Assembly: GCA_022824265.1 (NCBI GenBank)
Contig: JAJEAG010000033.1
Coordinates: 62,001 to 126,000 of the forward strand
Source: Candidatus Poribacteria bacterium
Lineage (GTDB): Bacteria; Poribacteria; WGA-4E; WGA-3G
DNA: 64,000 bases
Direction: 5' to 3'
Shown here: positions 1-8,791 of the stretch, one piece after another
Numbering within the stretch: position 1 is the first letter of the stretch
How the letters are laid out: every line of letters starts with the position of its first letter
Translations under genes and position numbers: made by a program
Notes under the pieces: generated by a model
The model's input: the letters and a program-made list of their open reading frames with translations, nothing else
Told to the model about the DNA's origin: nothing
Databases searched by the model: none

Positions 1-2
1 AT

Positions 3-713
3 TTTCAGGAAAACCAATATGCCCTTTCCGCTGAATCCTACGAATATTATTTTCGTACTCGTAAAAATAAAACTGTTGAACCATTTGTTGCTGAGGCATC
101 ATATTCATACAACCAATTGAATGAAAGTAATCAGGACTCTTCTGATTATAAGATATATAACATGATGGGGACATCTTATACGCGCCTCGGGCAATTGCAT
201 AAAGCACGGAATGCTTTTGAAAAAGCCATAAATTTAGCACCGAATGAACCGGATGCTTACAGTAAACTTGCTAATCTCTACTTGGATGGATATCAACAGA
301 AACATCTTCTTACAGAAGGACTTGCTTACTCTGCAGTCCGACTTAATCCTGATGTTCCATTCTATCACGATACTTTAGGATGGATGCATGGTAAAAGTGG
401 AAGAATTAATAAAGCAAATCAATCCTTAGAACATGCGATCAGGTTACAAAGGGACTATATTCCTGCTCATTATCACATATCTGAGATCGCACATAGAAAT
501 CAGAATAATAATGGAATAAAAGTTGTTCAAAATAGCCTAATTAATATGATTCATCCGACATCAAATTCGCGTTCTACAATGTTGAATGTCTTATCCTATA
601 TATACGAAATAGAAGCACAGAAGATTCCTCGTTTCAACTCATCCCTTCTACGTATACGTGGAATAATAGAATCTTTTGAGCGTGGCAGGCAACCCATCGG
701 TTACCTGCCTTGA
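3..713 (+). CDS. TPR-repeat protein, 5'-truncated by the window edge
   Basis: Frame is open from base 3 through the listed ORF at 117; TPR-like helices (YNMMGTSYTRLGQLHKARNAFEKAINLAPNEPDAYSKLANLYLDG). Confidence 0.8.
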   Translation, partial: FQENQYALSAESYEYYFRTRKNKTVEPFVAEASYSYNQLNESNQDSSDYKIYNMMGTSYTRLGQLHKARNAFEKAINLAPNEPDAYSKLANLYLDGYQQKHLLTEGLAYSAVRLNPDVPFYHDTLGWMHGKSGRINKANQSLEHAIRLQRDYIPAHYHISEIAHRNQNNNGIKVVQNSLINMIHPTSNSRSTMLNVLSYIYEIEAQKIPRFNSSLLRIRGIIESFERGRQPIGYLP

Positions 714-764
714 TTGTTAATAATCTTTGTTATTTATTCTGTGGCAACTGTCGCATGACAGCAT

Positions 765-1337
765 TTATGAAATCTTCATCCCAAGTTCTACCGAGTTCTT
801 GACGAAACCCTGCCATGGCTTCTGCTCGCTTTTCAGGAGGGATACTCGTAAGTTGTGCAAGGATTCGTTTCGCATATTGGTTATGCAGTTCTGCTTGAGT
901 TCAAGCGGTGATAAAGCAGGTGTGAGTTTATCTTTTTTTATTTCTTCTCTAACCCGTTTCATCTTTTCATCAAATTCTTTTCGTTGAATTCTCCAATCTT
1001 CATCAGATAATGCACTCAGTTCTGCTGTGATCTCATCTGGAGACTTTACTTTTGCCACAATCTGTTTGTGTATAGGTGAGTTCAAAAACCTTTCTAACTC
1101 TTCAGGATCACCTTTATGGTTTTCTGTAAAATACTTAACAGACTGACGATACCTATAATCTGCCAGCTCAGCATCTGTAAGTATTTGTTCAGTTTCCGGT
1201 GTTTTCTCAATCTCAGATTCTGTGGCATTAGGGGTTTTCCTTGTGATTTCATAGTTCTGTTGAAAATAAACAACACCAATGCCGCTACCGAGTAATATGA
1301 GTATCGCTAATGCGATGAATGTTCTACGTTTTGTCAT
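765..1337 (-). CDS. Hypothetical protein with N-terminal membrane anchor
   Basis: ORF 190 aa; N-terminal hydrophobic segment TFIALAILILLGSGIGVVYF; RBS-like aaggagat upstream of the ATG. Confidence 0.65.
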   Translation of the reverse strand: MTKRRTFIALAILILLGSGIGVVYFQQNYEITRKTPNATESEIEKTPETEQILTDAELADYRYRQSVKYFTENHKGDPEELERFLNSPIHKQIVAKVKSPDEITAELSALSDEDWRIQRKEFDEKMKRVREEIKKDKLTPALSPLELKQNCITNMRNESLHNLRVSLLKSEQKPWQGFVKNSVELGMKIS

Positions 1338-1365
1338 TGTCCTATATCTCCTTTATTGTGTTTAG

Positions 1366-1608
1366 CGCGTTCGGACATAGTGAGAGTAGAAACATAATCA
1401 CTTGAAAGGGACTGAACGCCTTGATCAGAATGATGGATTTCTGGAACACTTTGTTGTAATGCGTGCTCCAAGAGTCTCAATGTCAGAGGTGTTGAACATC
1501 ACTGAGATCATGTTTGCGACAAAGTTCCGCTTGTGAACTTTGACCGCTCAGTGCTTCAAACACAACTTCAGCCTTAAATTCGGGAGTGAATCTTCTTCGT
1601 TTTGCCAT
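1366..1608 (-). pseudogene. IS3-family transposase relic (orfA N-terminus plus orfB DDE-domain fragment, internally deleted)
   Basis: Minus strand 1608-1483 reads MAKRRRFTPEFKAEVVFEALSGQSSQAELCRKHDLSDVQHL* (IS3 OrfA-like). Just downstream another frame reads LLEHALQQSVPEIHHSDQGVQSLSSDYVSTLTMSERAKH (OrfB rve/DDE core HHSDQGVQ). Confidence 0.8.
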
Positions 1609-2014
1609 CGGATTGCTTCTTCTAATTAGATTATAATTATATCACAATCTTGTTTTAGGGAGTGGTCTAAATTTCCGATGGCAGTACAATTTATAATATT
1701 TGTCGATTTTCATTTTATGCACCCTTTTACACCTAAAAATCAGTCTTAAGGGTATCAGGTATTTATTACCGATTGTAGATTGATACAAGTTTAACAGAGA
1801 CTAACTAAAATTAACGATTAATTCGTTATAATGTCTAATATGTCTTAATACGATTTGTGTTGGTTATTTCTTTGCAAAAAGTTAATAAACACAAGTCGTT
1901 ATCATATACTGAAGTTAGTAGTAAGCTGCATTATAAAGGACATGTTTTGCAGCCTGTTCACAATCATTAGTTATGTAAATCCCTATCTTGTCCTTTTCTG
2001 CATAGGAGTATAGC

Positions 2015-2773
2015 ATGTTACGTATTCTATCCATAGGTGTGATTGTCGTTTCTGCTTTTATGATTTTAGTTACTTTCCTTTGGTATAAGGACGTTCAACA
2101 CGAAATCCATGAAAGCGAGGTTGAACTTCAAGATTTCGTTAAAAAAGGATCAGAGTTTGAGGAAAAGGAAAGACAAGAACACACTGATGAAAACCTGAAA
2201 CTTTCGCAACCCCATATATGGGAAGAAGAATGGACAAAAATACTTGATGAAGTAAAAAATCAAAATACTCATTTAAACGATGAAACACTTCTTGGAATTT
2301 CAGTCGACACTTTTGAATCGCCAGAAGAGTTGCGTGTTTCACCATTTGGCTTCGGACCTTATCCCGAGATTCCAGAGGATTATCCATATGATGTTGCTTG
2401 GGATAGTCTATCTATGGCAAATATACCGCATGAGAGACAACCTACTTTTGAGTTGTTATCTCGTGTTCGCGTCAAGTTGTGGAAGCAAGGAGACCGCGAT
2501 GTGATCGGTCTTAAACTCGATACCAATCAAAAGGTATACCTAATATATCCAAGAACAGTTTACCTTCGATATAAAATTCATGAACATTTTGGTGATGATT
2601 CAGATAGTTTTCTTTTTGGTTACGGTATAAGTGCTGACACCTTTGGCGGTAGCGACATATCGCCATCGGAACATACACGGATAGCAGAAGGGGAAAAACC
2701 GCCAGGAATTCGTATATTGGATTACGATTCCAGTGGTTTTGATCCTTACGAATTTTTAGGTTTAAACAAATAG
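2015..2773 (+). CDS. Hypothetical protein with N-terminal transmembrane segment
   Basis: ORF 252 aa, N-terminal LRILSIGVIVVSAFMILVTFLWY. Confidence 0.6.
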   Translation: MLRILSIGVIVVSAFMILVTFLWYKDVQHEIHESEVELQDFVKKGSEFEEKERQEHTDENLKLSQPHIWEEEWTKILDEVKNQNTHLNDETLLGISVDTFESPEELRVSPFGFGPYPEIPEDYPYDVAWDSLSMANIPHERQPTFELLSRVRVKLWKQGDRDVIGLKLDTNQKVYLIYPRTVYLRYKIHEHFGDDSDSFLFGYGISADTFGGSDISPSEHTRIAEGEKPPGIRILDYDSSGFDPYEFLGLNK

Positions 2774-2786
2774 GAGGAACCTGATA

Positions 2787-3205
2787 ATGAGACCTAAACA
2801 TTTTTCTTTAGTCGTTTTTTTATTTATACTACTTTTCTGTGCGTTTAGTAAGTTTGGAGAAACGCATAGTAAACCTAATCTTACAACTTGGAGTTCTTGT
2901 ATGATTGGCGCATTGGTGGTGTAGTACCGCGTAGTTGGTATTTCGTAGCAGCAGAAGTTCCAAAGTTACCGGAGGACAGGAAGGAGCATCCTGCTGCAAA
3001 TGCAGGCATTGCAGGGAGCTTCAGTAAACAAGCACACCGATTTAACACTTGGTTTGATAGTGGGAGTGGTGTCTCTATTTATAAAACTAAGTCTATGGGT
3101 GGTATTGTTTCATCTGTCGGTGGTCAGTTACTCATACATGAACATGGTGCTAGAGCCATTTATCCACCGGGTGGTATGGACAGCGACGGTCCGGTGAACC
3201 CATAG
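2787..3205 (+). pseudogene. Signal-peptide protein split by an apparent frameshift
   Basis: Strong RBS (aggagg) then ATG at 2787 encoding MRPKHFSLVVFLFILLFCAFSKFGETHSKPN..., which stops near 2922; the overlapping frame open from 2879 continues to 3205 (ORF listed at 2888). Confidence 0.5.
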
Positions 3206-3236
3206 GACACATGGAAATATTAATATTATATTTGTA

Positions 3237-3269
3237 GAACTGTTGTTTCATATACTGAAGCAACAGTTC
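3237..3269 (+). terminator. Hairpin downstream of the 2787-3205 gene
   Basis: GAACTGTTGTTTCA-TATAC-TGAAGCAACAGTTC, 14-nt arms with one G:U pair; no strong U-tract. Confidence 0.5.
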
Positions 3270-3541
3270 TATTATGGTTTCTCAGCACACGCCACAGTTT
3301 CCTTTTGTGATACAATTTCTTGTATGAATACATCGGCTGCTCACACGGCATCCGTTTCTACAAAATAGCAGGATAGGTAAGGAGATGAAGTGCCATCGAT
3401 TTTTTAGACCACAATTTAGTTATAGTTAAGACTTAAGACAAGTTTTTTGCTCAAATTCAATAGGTGTTAAATACCCTAATGCCGAGTGAGGTCGTTTCTG
3501 GGTTGGACATTTGTTCTATAAAATATCCAATGCAGGTATTA

Positions 3542-3691
3542 TACCATTTCTATATGATAACAGGACATTATTTCGTAGGTCGGGTAGAAGCGGTAGCGAA
3601 ACCCGACTTTTTAGAGTGCCTTGTCGGGTTGAGGAACGAAACACGACCTACAATACTATACATTATGACAATTTGTCAATTAGAAATGGTA
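3542..3691 (+). mobile_element. MITE-like element, copy A
   Basis: TIRs TACCATTTCTA...TAGAAATGGTA, flanked by direct TTA (3539-3541 and 3692-3694); same family as 8327-8472 in the opposite orientation. Confidence 0.75.
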
Positions 3692-3696
3692 TTAGT

Positions 3697-6600
3697 TTAA
3701 CGTATGATGGAAACTTTCCCAATATTTCTACCATTATTACTTTCAATTACATAGATATAAACACCGCTACTCACACCATCTAATACCCATATTTTTTGGC
3801 ATCTATTTCCAGATGTATCCTGATCTGTTGGTGAAAATGATGTAATTCTATTCCCCGCAACATCGTATATATCTATTTTGCTATCTACAGTCAACCTATC
3901 AAATGTCACCTTATTTCCCCTTACAGGATTTGGATAAACAATTATTTCCTTATTAGGTTGTGTTTGATATTCTACGGATACAATTCTACTTTCTTCAGTA
4001 AGTTCCGCTCCATAGGTATCTGACAGTTGGATCGCTTCAATTTTGTATTGATAATCGGCTGTTAAAACACCTGATGTAAACGTTAATACAACTCTCTTTT
4101 GTGATTGATCTAAAATCGCAGATTGTGGGACGAAATATTCCGTGTTGTTTTCACCTGATTCATTCAACTTGGAGGATCTATGCAGCAAATACCGTGATGC
4201 GTTAGCAGCAACAATGTTCATCGGTTTGTCAAAACTTATTATAACCTGATTCAATGGAGAATGAACTGCTGAAATCAATTGTGGAGGAGATGTGGGTATA
4301 GCAGATACAGTTGTAGAAGGTATTGAAATATTACCATCAGACGTTTCTGAAGCAATCGCGTACCAATAGGTTTGCCCCGATACAAGACCCACATCAGTAA
4401 ATTGTTTTACCTTTATTCCTTGCTTGATTGGTTTCATAGATAACTCTGTCTTTCCACGTAAAATCGTGAAAACCTGAGATTGCATGTCAGACTGCCATTC
4501 AAGTGATATAGAAATTTCATCTAAAGGTTTCGCAGACAGTGCCCATGGTGGTAATAACTCATTCTGAATTCCGTAGAGATTAGGAGTATTAAAGATTGTA
4601 TATTTATTATCATAGTTGAACATCAATTCATTATTACCATCGTTGTCAATATCAGCAACAATCGGATTAAATGTACTTGTTGCGGTATGATGCCAGATGG
4701 GTCTGTAAGTTGTTCCATCGTATTGAATTAGGTAAAAGTTTGGAGATACTACGATGCACAATTCATTTACTCCATCGTTGTTTGCATCTGCAATAGTAAT
4801 TCCACTTTCCTCATCGCGTAACTCACGTATTCGTTGATGCCACACTGCATGGTATGAGTCATTTCCATTTGAAGTGTATATTGTAATTAACCAATGCTGC
4901 CGAGGAAGATCTAATTCAGTTGTCCAAACCTTTGAACCTACAACAAATTCAGGTGATGAATCCCCATCTAAATCTCCAGCTGCAAAAAGTTGTGGTATAC
5001 CATCAATAAGTGTGTCAAACCATGTATGTTGATAGTTGCCATCTCCATTGTTTTCGTAGATAAATATTTCTCCATCATTATCTCCTGTCAATAGTTCTAT
5101 TTTTCCATCAGAATCAAAATCCCCTGTTGCAAATCTGGTTGGTAAATTGTTTGATCCTTGCGTTGGATTCTGTAGGGATACGGTGTTATTGTAGTTGTTA
5201 TCGTCAATCGATTCATACACATAGATAGAATTTGTATCGTCATGACGTGAATATATCTCCGGTTTACCGTCCATATCCATATCTACAATTGTCCCACCCC
5301 ATATACCTTCTTCGCTCCATATTGTTTCAAATAGTTGCTTATCTGATGATTGTTCAAGCAAAAATGTTGTTTCTCCTTTGTTGCATAAGAGTTCTATCAA
5401 TCCATCCCCATCTGTATCCCCTGACGACCATATTCGTGATATTGGTTCATCAATAGTAGAATATATTTTTAGAACCCCTAAATTGTCTGTTTCAAAAATA
5501 TGGGCAGTTGAAGTTTCTGTTGCAATTCCAATTATTTCTAATCGACCATTTCCATTTAAATCGTCGGACGATATAATTGCGTGTAGACCATATAGTATTG
5601 GTGATGTTACTAATAGATGGTAAGGTTGTATCCGTTCATTAAGGACAGATATTGGGTAATAATTTCCCTTATTATCATCAATTCTTATCAATCCTCCACG
5701 ATTTTGTGTTTTCAATCGATATAAGTATTTCCCTGATGGTAATCCCATCTCAGATAAATTGATGACATGTTGTCGGTTGACTGATTCTGAATATCCTATA
5801 CGAACAGGTGTCTGTGTATCGGTATTACTAAATACCTCTACGCTTCCAGTTGTAAGAACATCCGTTTTCCAGATAATTGTTGAATCATAATGGTCGCCAG
5901 ACAGCCATGGAGATGCTTCATGTTTTGTTATAATTGGCAATGTATTACGAATTTCAACGACTGTTTTATTTCGGATTATATTATCATTTTTGGACTGAAC
6001 ACTGAGACGTAATGTATAAATACCTTCATTTATTGCAGATGTATCCCATTCATGTAAAATGCTGTCGTACTTCGGTTTTGATTGAGGAATCCCAATAGGA
6101 AACCAGAGATCAGGTGTTTCTGAAATACCGTAATCAAGCCAATATTGCAGAAATTCCGCACCTCCTGCACTACCGACTATATCTATTATATTATTTTGCT
6201 CAGAGTTCTCAATTTGAGGTAAAATTCTGGTAGTAATTTCTGCGATGAGACCGTTATGTGAAGTCAATGCTGAATAGGCATCAACAAGACCTGCCCCAAC
6301 AAGATTAGTAATAGAAAGTTGACGTGAAGAATCCATTATCCATTTATAAACTTGATCGTTGCTACATGATGGATTTGCTGAAATCAACAATGCAGCAACA
6401 CCAGAAATATGGGCTGCTGCCATTGATGTCCCTGATTTGATACCGTAACTTTGTGATAAATCGGTCGTCAATATCTCTTCACCCGGTGCAGCTATATCAA
6501 TTGAAGCACCAAAATTTGAAATACCCAACTGGTTTTCGCTATCAAGTGCTGCAACAGAGATAACATTCTCAAGGGCTGCTGGATAATACGACCCCTGTTC

Positions 6601-7608
6601 GGACGAATTACCTGCTGCAGCAACTAAAACACATCCTCGTCTGTACGCATATTCCACAGCATCTTGAATAAGAAAGGAATTTACCGTGTCTCCAAGACTC
6701 ATATTGATTACATTTGCACCGTTATCCGCGGCATAAACAATTGCTGCTGCTATATCGTCATTTTGTAGAAACGCTCCACCACCAATTCGGAATCCTGCTC
6801 TTAATGTCATTATTTTGCAGTTCCAGACTATACCTGAAATACCAATACCGTTATTTGCTTCCGCTGCGATAATACCTGAAACTTGTGTACCGTGTCCTGT
6901 TTCATCATCAGGCATATTATCACGTTCTTTCCAATCTCCCAATCCCTGTAGAGTAGGTGCATCACTGAAATCCCAACCAACCATATCATCAATGTAACCG
7001 TTATTGTCATCATCAACACCGTTGTCAGCAATTTCCCCTGAGTTTTGCCACAGTTGATTACGCAACTCTGGATGTTGTAGCATAATTCCGCTATCAACAA
7101 CTGCAATTACGACAGAAGGTTCTCCCTGTTCAATACGCCATGCACTCGGCAAATTCATTGTCTTTAAGTTCCATTGTTCATCATATCGAGGATCGTTGGG
7201 TGTAATATCAGAACAGAACCTACTTAATCGATTCACTTCAACTGCATCAATCTTAGTATTTTCAGATAACCTTTCTTGTATAAGGTCTAACTGTGAAGTA
7301 TTAGGGAAACGGACGAGATAGATACGACTAAGCAATGGGTCTTGTCCAGCAGGGGTTGTTGGAGAGAAGATTGGGAAAATTGATTCTGCTTCCAATTGAT
7401 TACAATATTTTTGAAAGTCTGAATAAATATAATCTGATTTTAAACGGACGATGATTTCCCGATTAGAAATGTCGGTCAATCCATTAGGAAATATTTCTGA
7501 ACTGTAATGATTGGAATCTATTGATACATCTGATGCATTAACAGTTGGGATGCATTGCATAAATATAAAGACAATTAAAAGTGCGAGTTTAATAGAGGAC
7601 TTTTGCAT
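3697..7608 (-). CDS. Secreted S8 subtilisin-like serine protease with FG-GAP/VCBS-like repeats and a T9SS-type-A-like C-terminal domain
   Basis: Signal peptide; catalytic motifs VVDSGI, GHGTQVSGI, GTSMAAAHISG; about seven DxDxDG-type repeats (GDFDSDGKIELLTGD, ADANNDGVNELCIV); C-term YPNPVRGNKVTF...IDIYDVAGNRI...GVYIYVIESNNGRNIGKVSIIR. Confidence 0.92.
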   Translation of the reverse strand: MQKSSIKLALLIVFIFMQCIPTVNASDVSIDSNHYSSEIFPNGLTDISNREIIVRLKSDYIYSDFQKYCNQLEAESIFPIFSPTTPAGQDPLLSRIYLVRFPNTSQLDLIQERLSENTKIDAVEVNRLSRFCSDITPNDPRYDEQWNLKTMNLPSAWRIEQGEPSVVIAVVDSGIMLQHPELRNQLWQNSGEIADNGVDDDNNGYIDDMVGWDFSDAPTLQGLGDWKERDNMPDDETGHGTQVSGIIAAEANNGIGISGIVWNCKIMTLRAGFRIGGGAFLQNDDIAAAIVYAADNGANVINMSLGDTVNSFLIQDAVEYAYRRGCVLVAAAGNSSEQGSYYPAALENVISVAALDSENQLGISNFGASIDIAAPGEEILTTDLSQSYGIKSGTSMAAAHISGVAALLISANPSCSNDQVYKWIMDSSRQLSITNLVGAGLVDAYSALTSHNGLIAEITTRILPQIENSEQNNIIDIVGSAGGAEFLQYWLDYGISETPDLWFPIGIPQSKPKYDSILHEWDTSAINEGIYTLRLSVQSKNDNIIRNKTVVEIRNTLPIITKHEASPWLSGDHYDSTIIWKTDVLTTGSVEVFSNTDTQTPVRIGYSESVNRQHVINLSEMGLPSGKYLYRLKTQNRGGLIRIDDNKGNYYPISVLNERIQPYHLLVTSPILYGLHAIISSDDLNGNGRLEIIGIATETSTAHIFETDNLGVLKIYSTIDEPISRIWSSGDTDGDGLIELLCNKGETTFLLEQSSDKQLFETIWSEEGIWGGTIVDMDMDGKPEIYSRHDDTNSIYVYESIDDNNYNNTVSLQNPTQGSNNLPTRFATGDFDSDGKIELLTGDNDGEIFIYENNGDGNYQHTWFDTLIDGIPQLFAAGDLDGDSSPEFVVGSKVWTTELDLPRQHWLITIYTSNGNDSYHAVWHQRIRELRDEESGITIADANNDGVNELCIVVSPNFYLIQYDGTTYRPIWHHTATSTFNPIVADIDNDGNNELMFNYDNKYTIFNTPNLYGIQNELLPPWALSAKPLDEISISLEWQSDMQSQVFTILRGKTELSMKPIKQGIKVKQFTDVGLVSGQTYWYAIASETSDGNISIPSTTVSAIPTSPPQLISAVHSPLNQVIISFDKPMNIVAANASRYLLHRSSKLNESGENNTEYFVPQSAILDQSQKRVVLTFTSGVLTADYQYKIEAIQLSDTYGAELTEESRIVSVEYQTQPNKEIIVYPNPVRGNKVTFDRLTVDSKIDIYDVAGNRITSFSPTDQDTSGNRCQKIWVLDGVSSGVYIYVIESNNGRNIGKVSIIR

Positions 7609-7869
7609 TTAGTGATATAACCTTTCATGATTTATGAATTAGATGAAATCCTATATTCAATTCTTCAAATATAATATCATACCTCTTATTAAGTATCACC
7701 AAAGACTTGATGACATATTGTATATGTTGTACCTGTAAAAAAAATCGTTTTTCTACGTTATAACTAATACCAATTCTAATAATTATTATCCCATTACTGG
7801 ATACAACCATTGTTGTTGATTGGCAATCTTTCTTCTGTAGGTGCAACCTCTTATCCTGAAAATCCCGGT

Positions 7870-8280
7870 TTAGTCAATACTGAAAACTAAACCCAAAACT
7901 GAAACGGACATTAAACATATTGGATATATATTGTTATCAAATGCAATAACACTACAAAACCAAACGACCATCAAGTATAATATAACCCAACATCCAACAC
8001 ATAACTTACAAAACCGAGGAACCCAATGACAATCAAGCAAATCCAAAAACGAAATCCTCAAATAAATCACACAAAACCTATGCAATACAATGACAACATA
8101 CCAAAACACAAAAACTGAAAAAACGACTAAAAAAAAACTTGCTGTTAGTTGTTTTTTTTAAAATTTCCATCAACAAAAAAACGACTTAAACCCATACCAT
8201 TACAGGGGCGAGGACACTTAGCCAAAAATATAAAAAAAACGACTAAAAAACAACTAAAAACAACTAAATGAAGATTAAGT
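7870..8280. repeat. Low-complexity A/C-biased intergenic tract with degenerate AAAAAACGACTAAAAA repeats
   Basis: Plus strand strongly depleted in G/T; aaaaaacgact(a/t)aaa seen near 8118, 8178 and 8235. Confidence 0.55.
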
Positions 8281-8326
8281 TATTAAATCGGTAATTCCAA
8301 TTTTCATCAGGTCCGGCTGCTTCTTA

Positions 8327-8472
8327 TACCATTTCTAATTGACAAATTGTCATAATGTATCGTAGGGCGAGGTTGAGGAACGAAACACGACACAACACTA
8401 TAAAAAATCGGGTTTCGCTACCGCTTCTACCCGACCTACGAAATAATGTCCTGTTATCATATAGAAATGGTA
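8327..8472 (-). mobile_element. MITE-like element, copy B (inverted relative to copy A)
   Basis: TIRs TACCATTTCTA...TAGAAATGGTA with direct TTA on both sides (8324-8326, 8473-8475); the reverse complement matches copy A over both outer portions. Confidence 0.75.
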
Positions 8473-8476
8473 TTAT

Positions 8477-8520
8477 ATTATCGTAGGGCGAGGTTTCCTC
8501 GTCCGCATTCTCACATAAAG
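8477..8520 (+). repeat. Intergenic REP-like repeat (ATTATCGTAGG(G)GCGAGGTYTCCTCGTCCG...)
   Basis: Near-identical copy at 14034-14080; related palindromic cores in opposite orientation at 25270-25297 and 53624-53650. Confidence 0.65.
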
Positions 8521-8791
8521 TCTGGTAGATCGGAGCGAGTAAAGCGACCTACAACATTGTGTCTGAACAAGCGATTATGACAGACAAGAATTACTAAATT
8601 GACGCTTATGGATCGTAGAAAAATGTTCCCTTACACATCAATGACAATGTATTACGTTTCAACTGACATATTAGAGTTTTTATATCACATAAATCCATTC
8701 AAATTGAATTATCAGAGTTAATCTGTTATAGTTAATAGAATTGCATTGGAGAAAAAGAAACATATAAATTATCATGCTTGGGGGCATTACA

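Noticed and set aside
727-987. 86-aa plus-strand ORF
   Set aside because: Antisense to the anchored protein at 765-1337.
3464-3783. Two plus-strand ORFs (78 and 90 aa)
   Set aside because: They are read through the MITE-like element and the subtilase 3' end, so unlikely to be genes.
7625-8109. Two minus-strand ORFs (73 and 79 aa)
   Set aside because: Located in low-complexity intergenic sequence; their openness is explained by base skew, not protein-like sequence.
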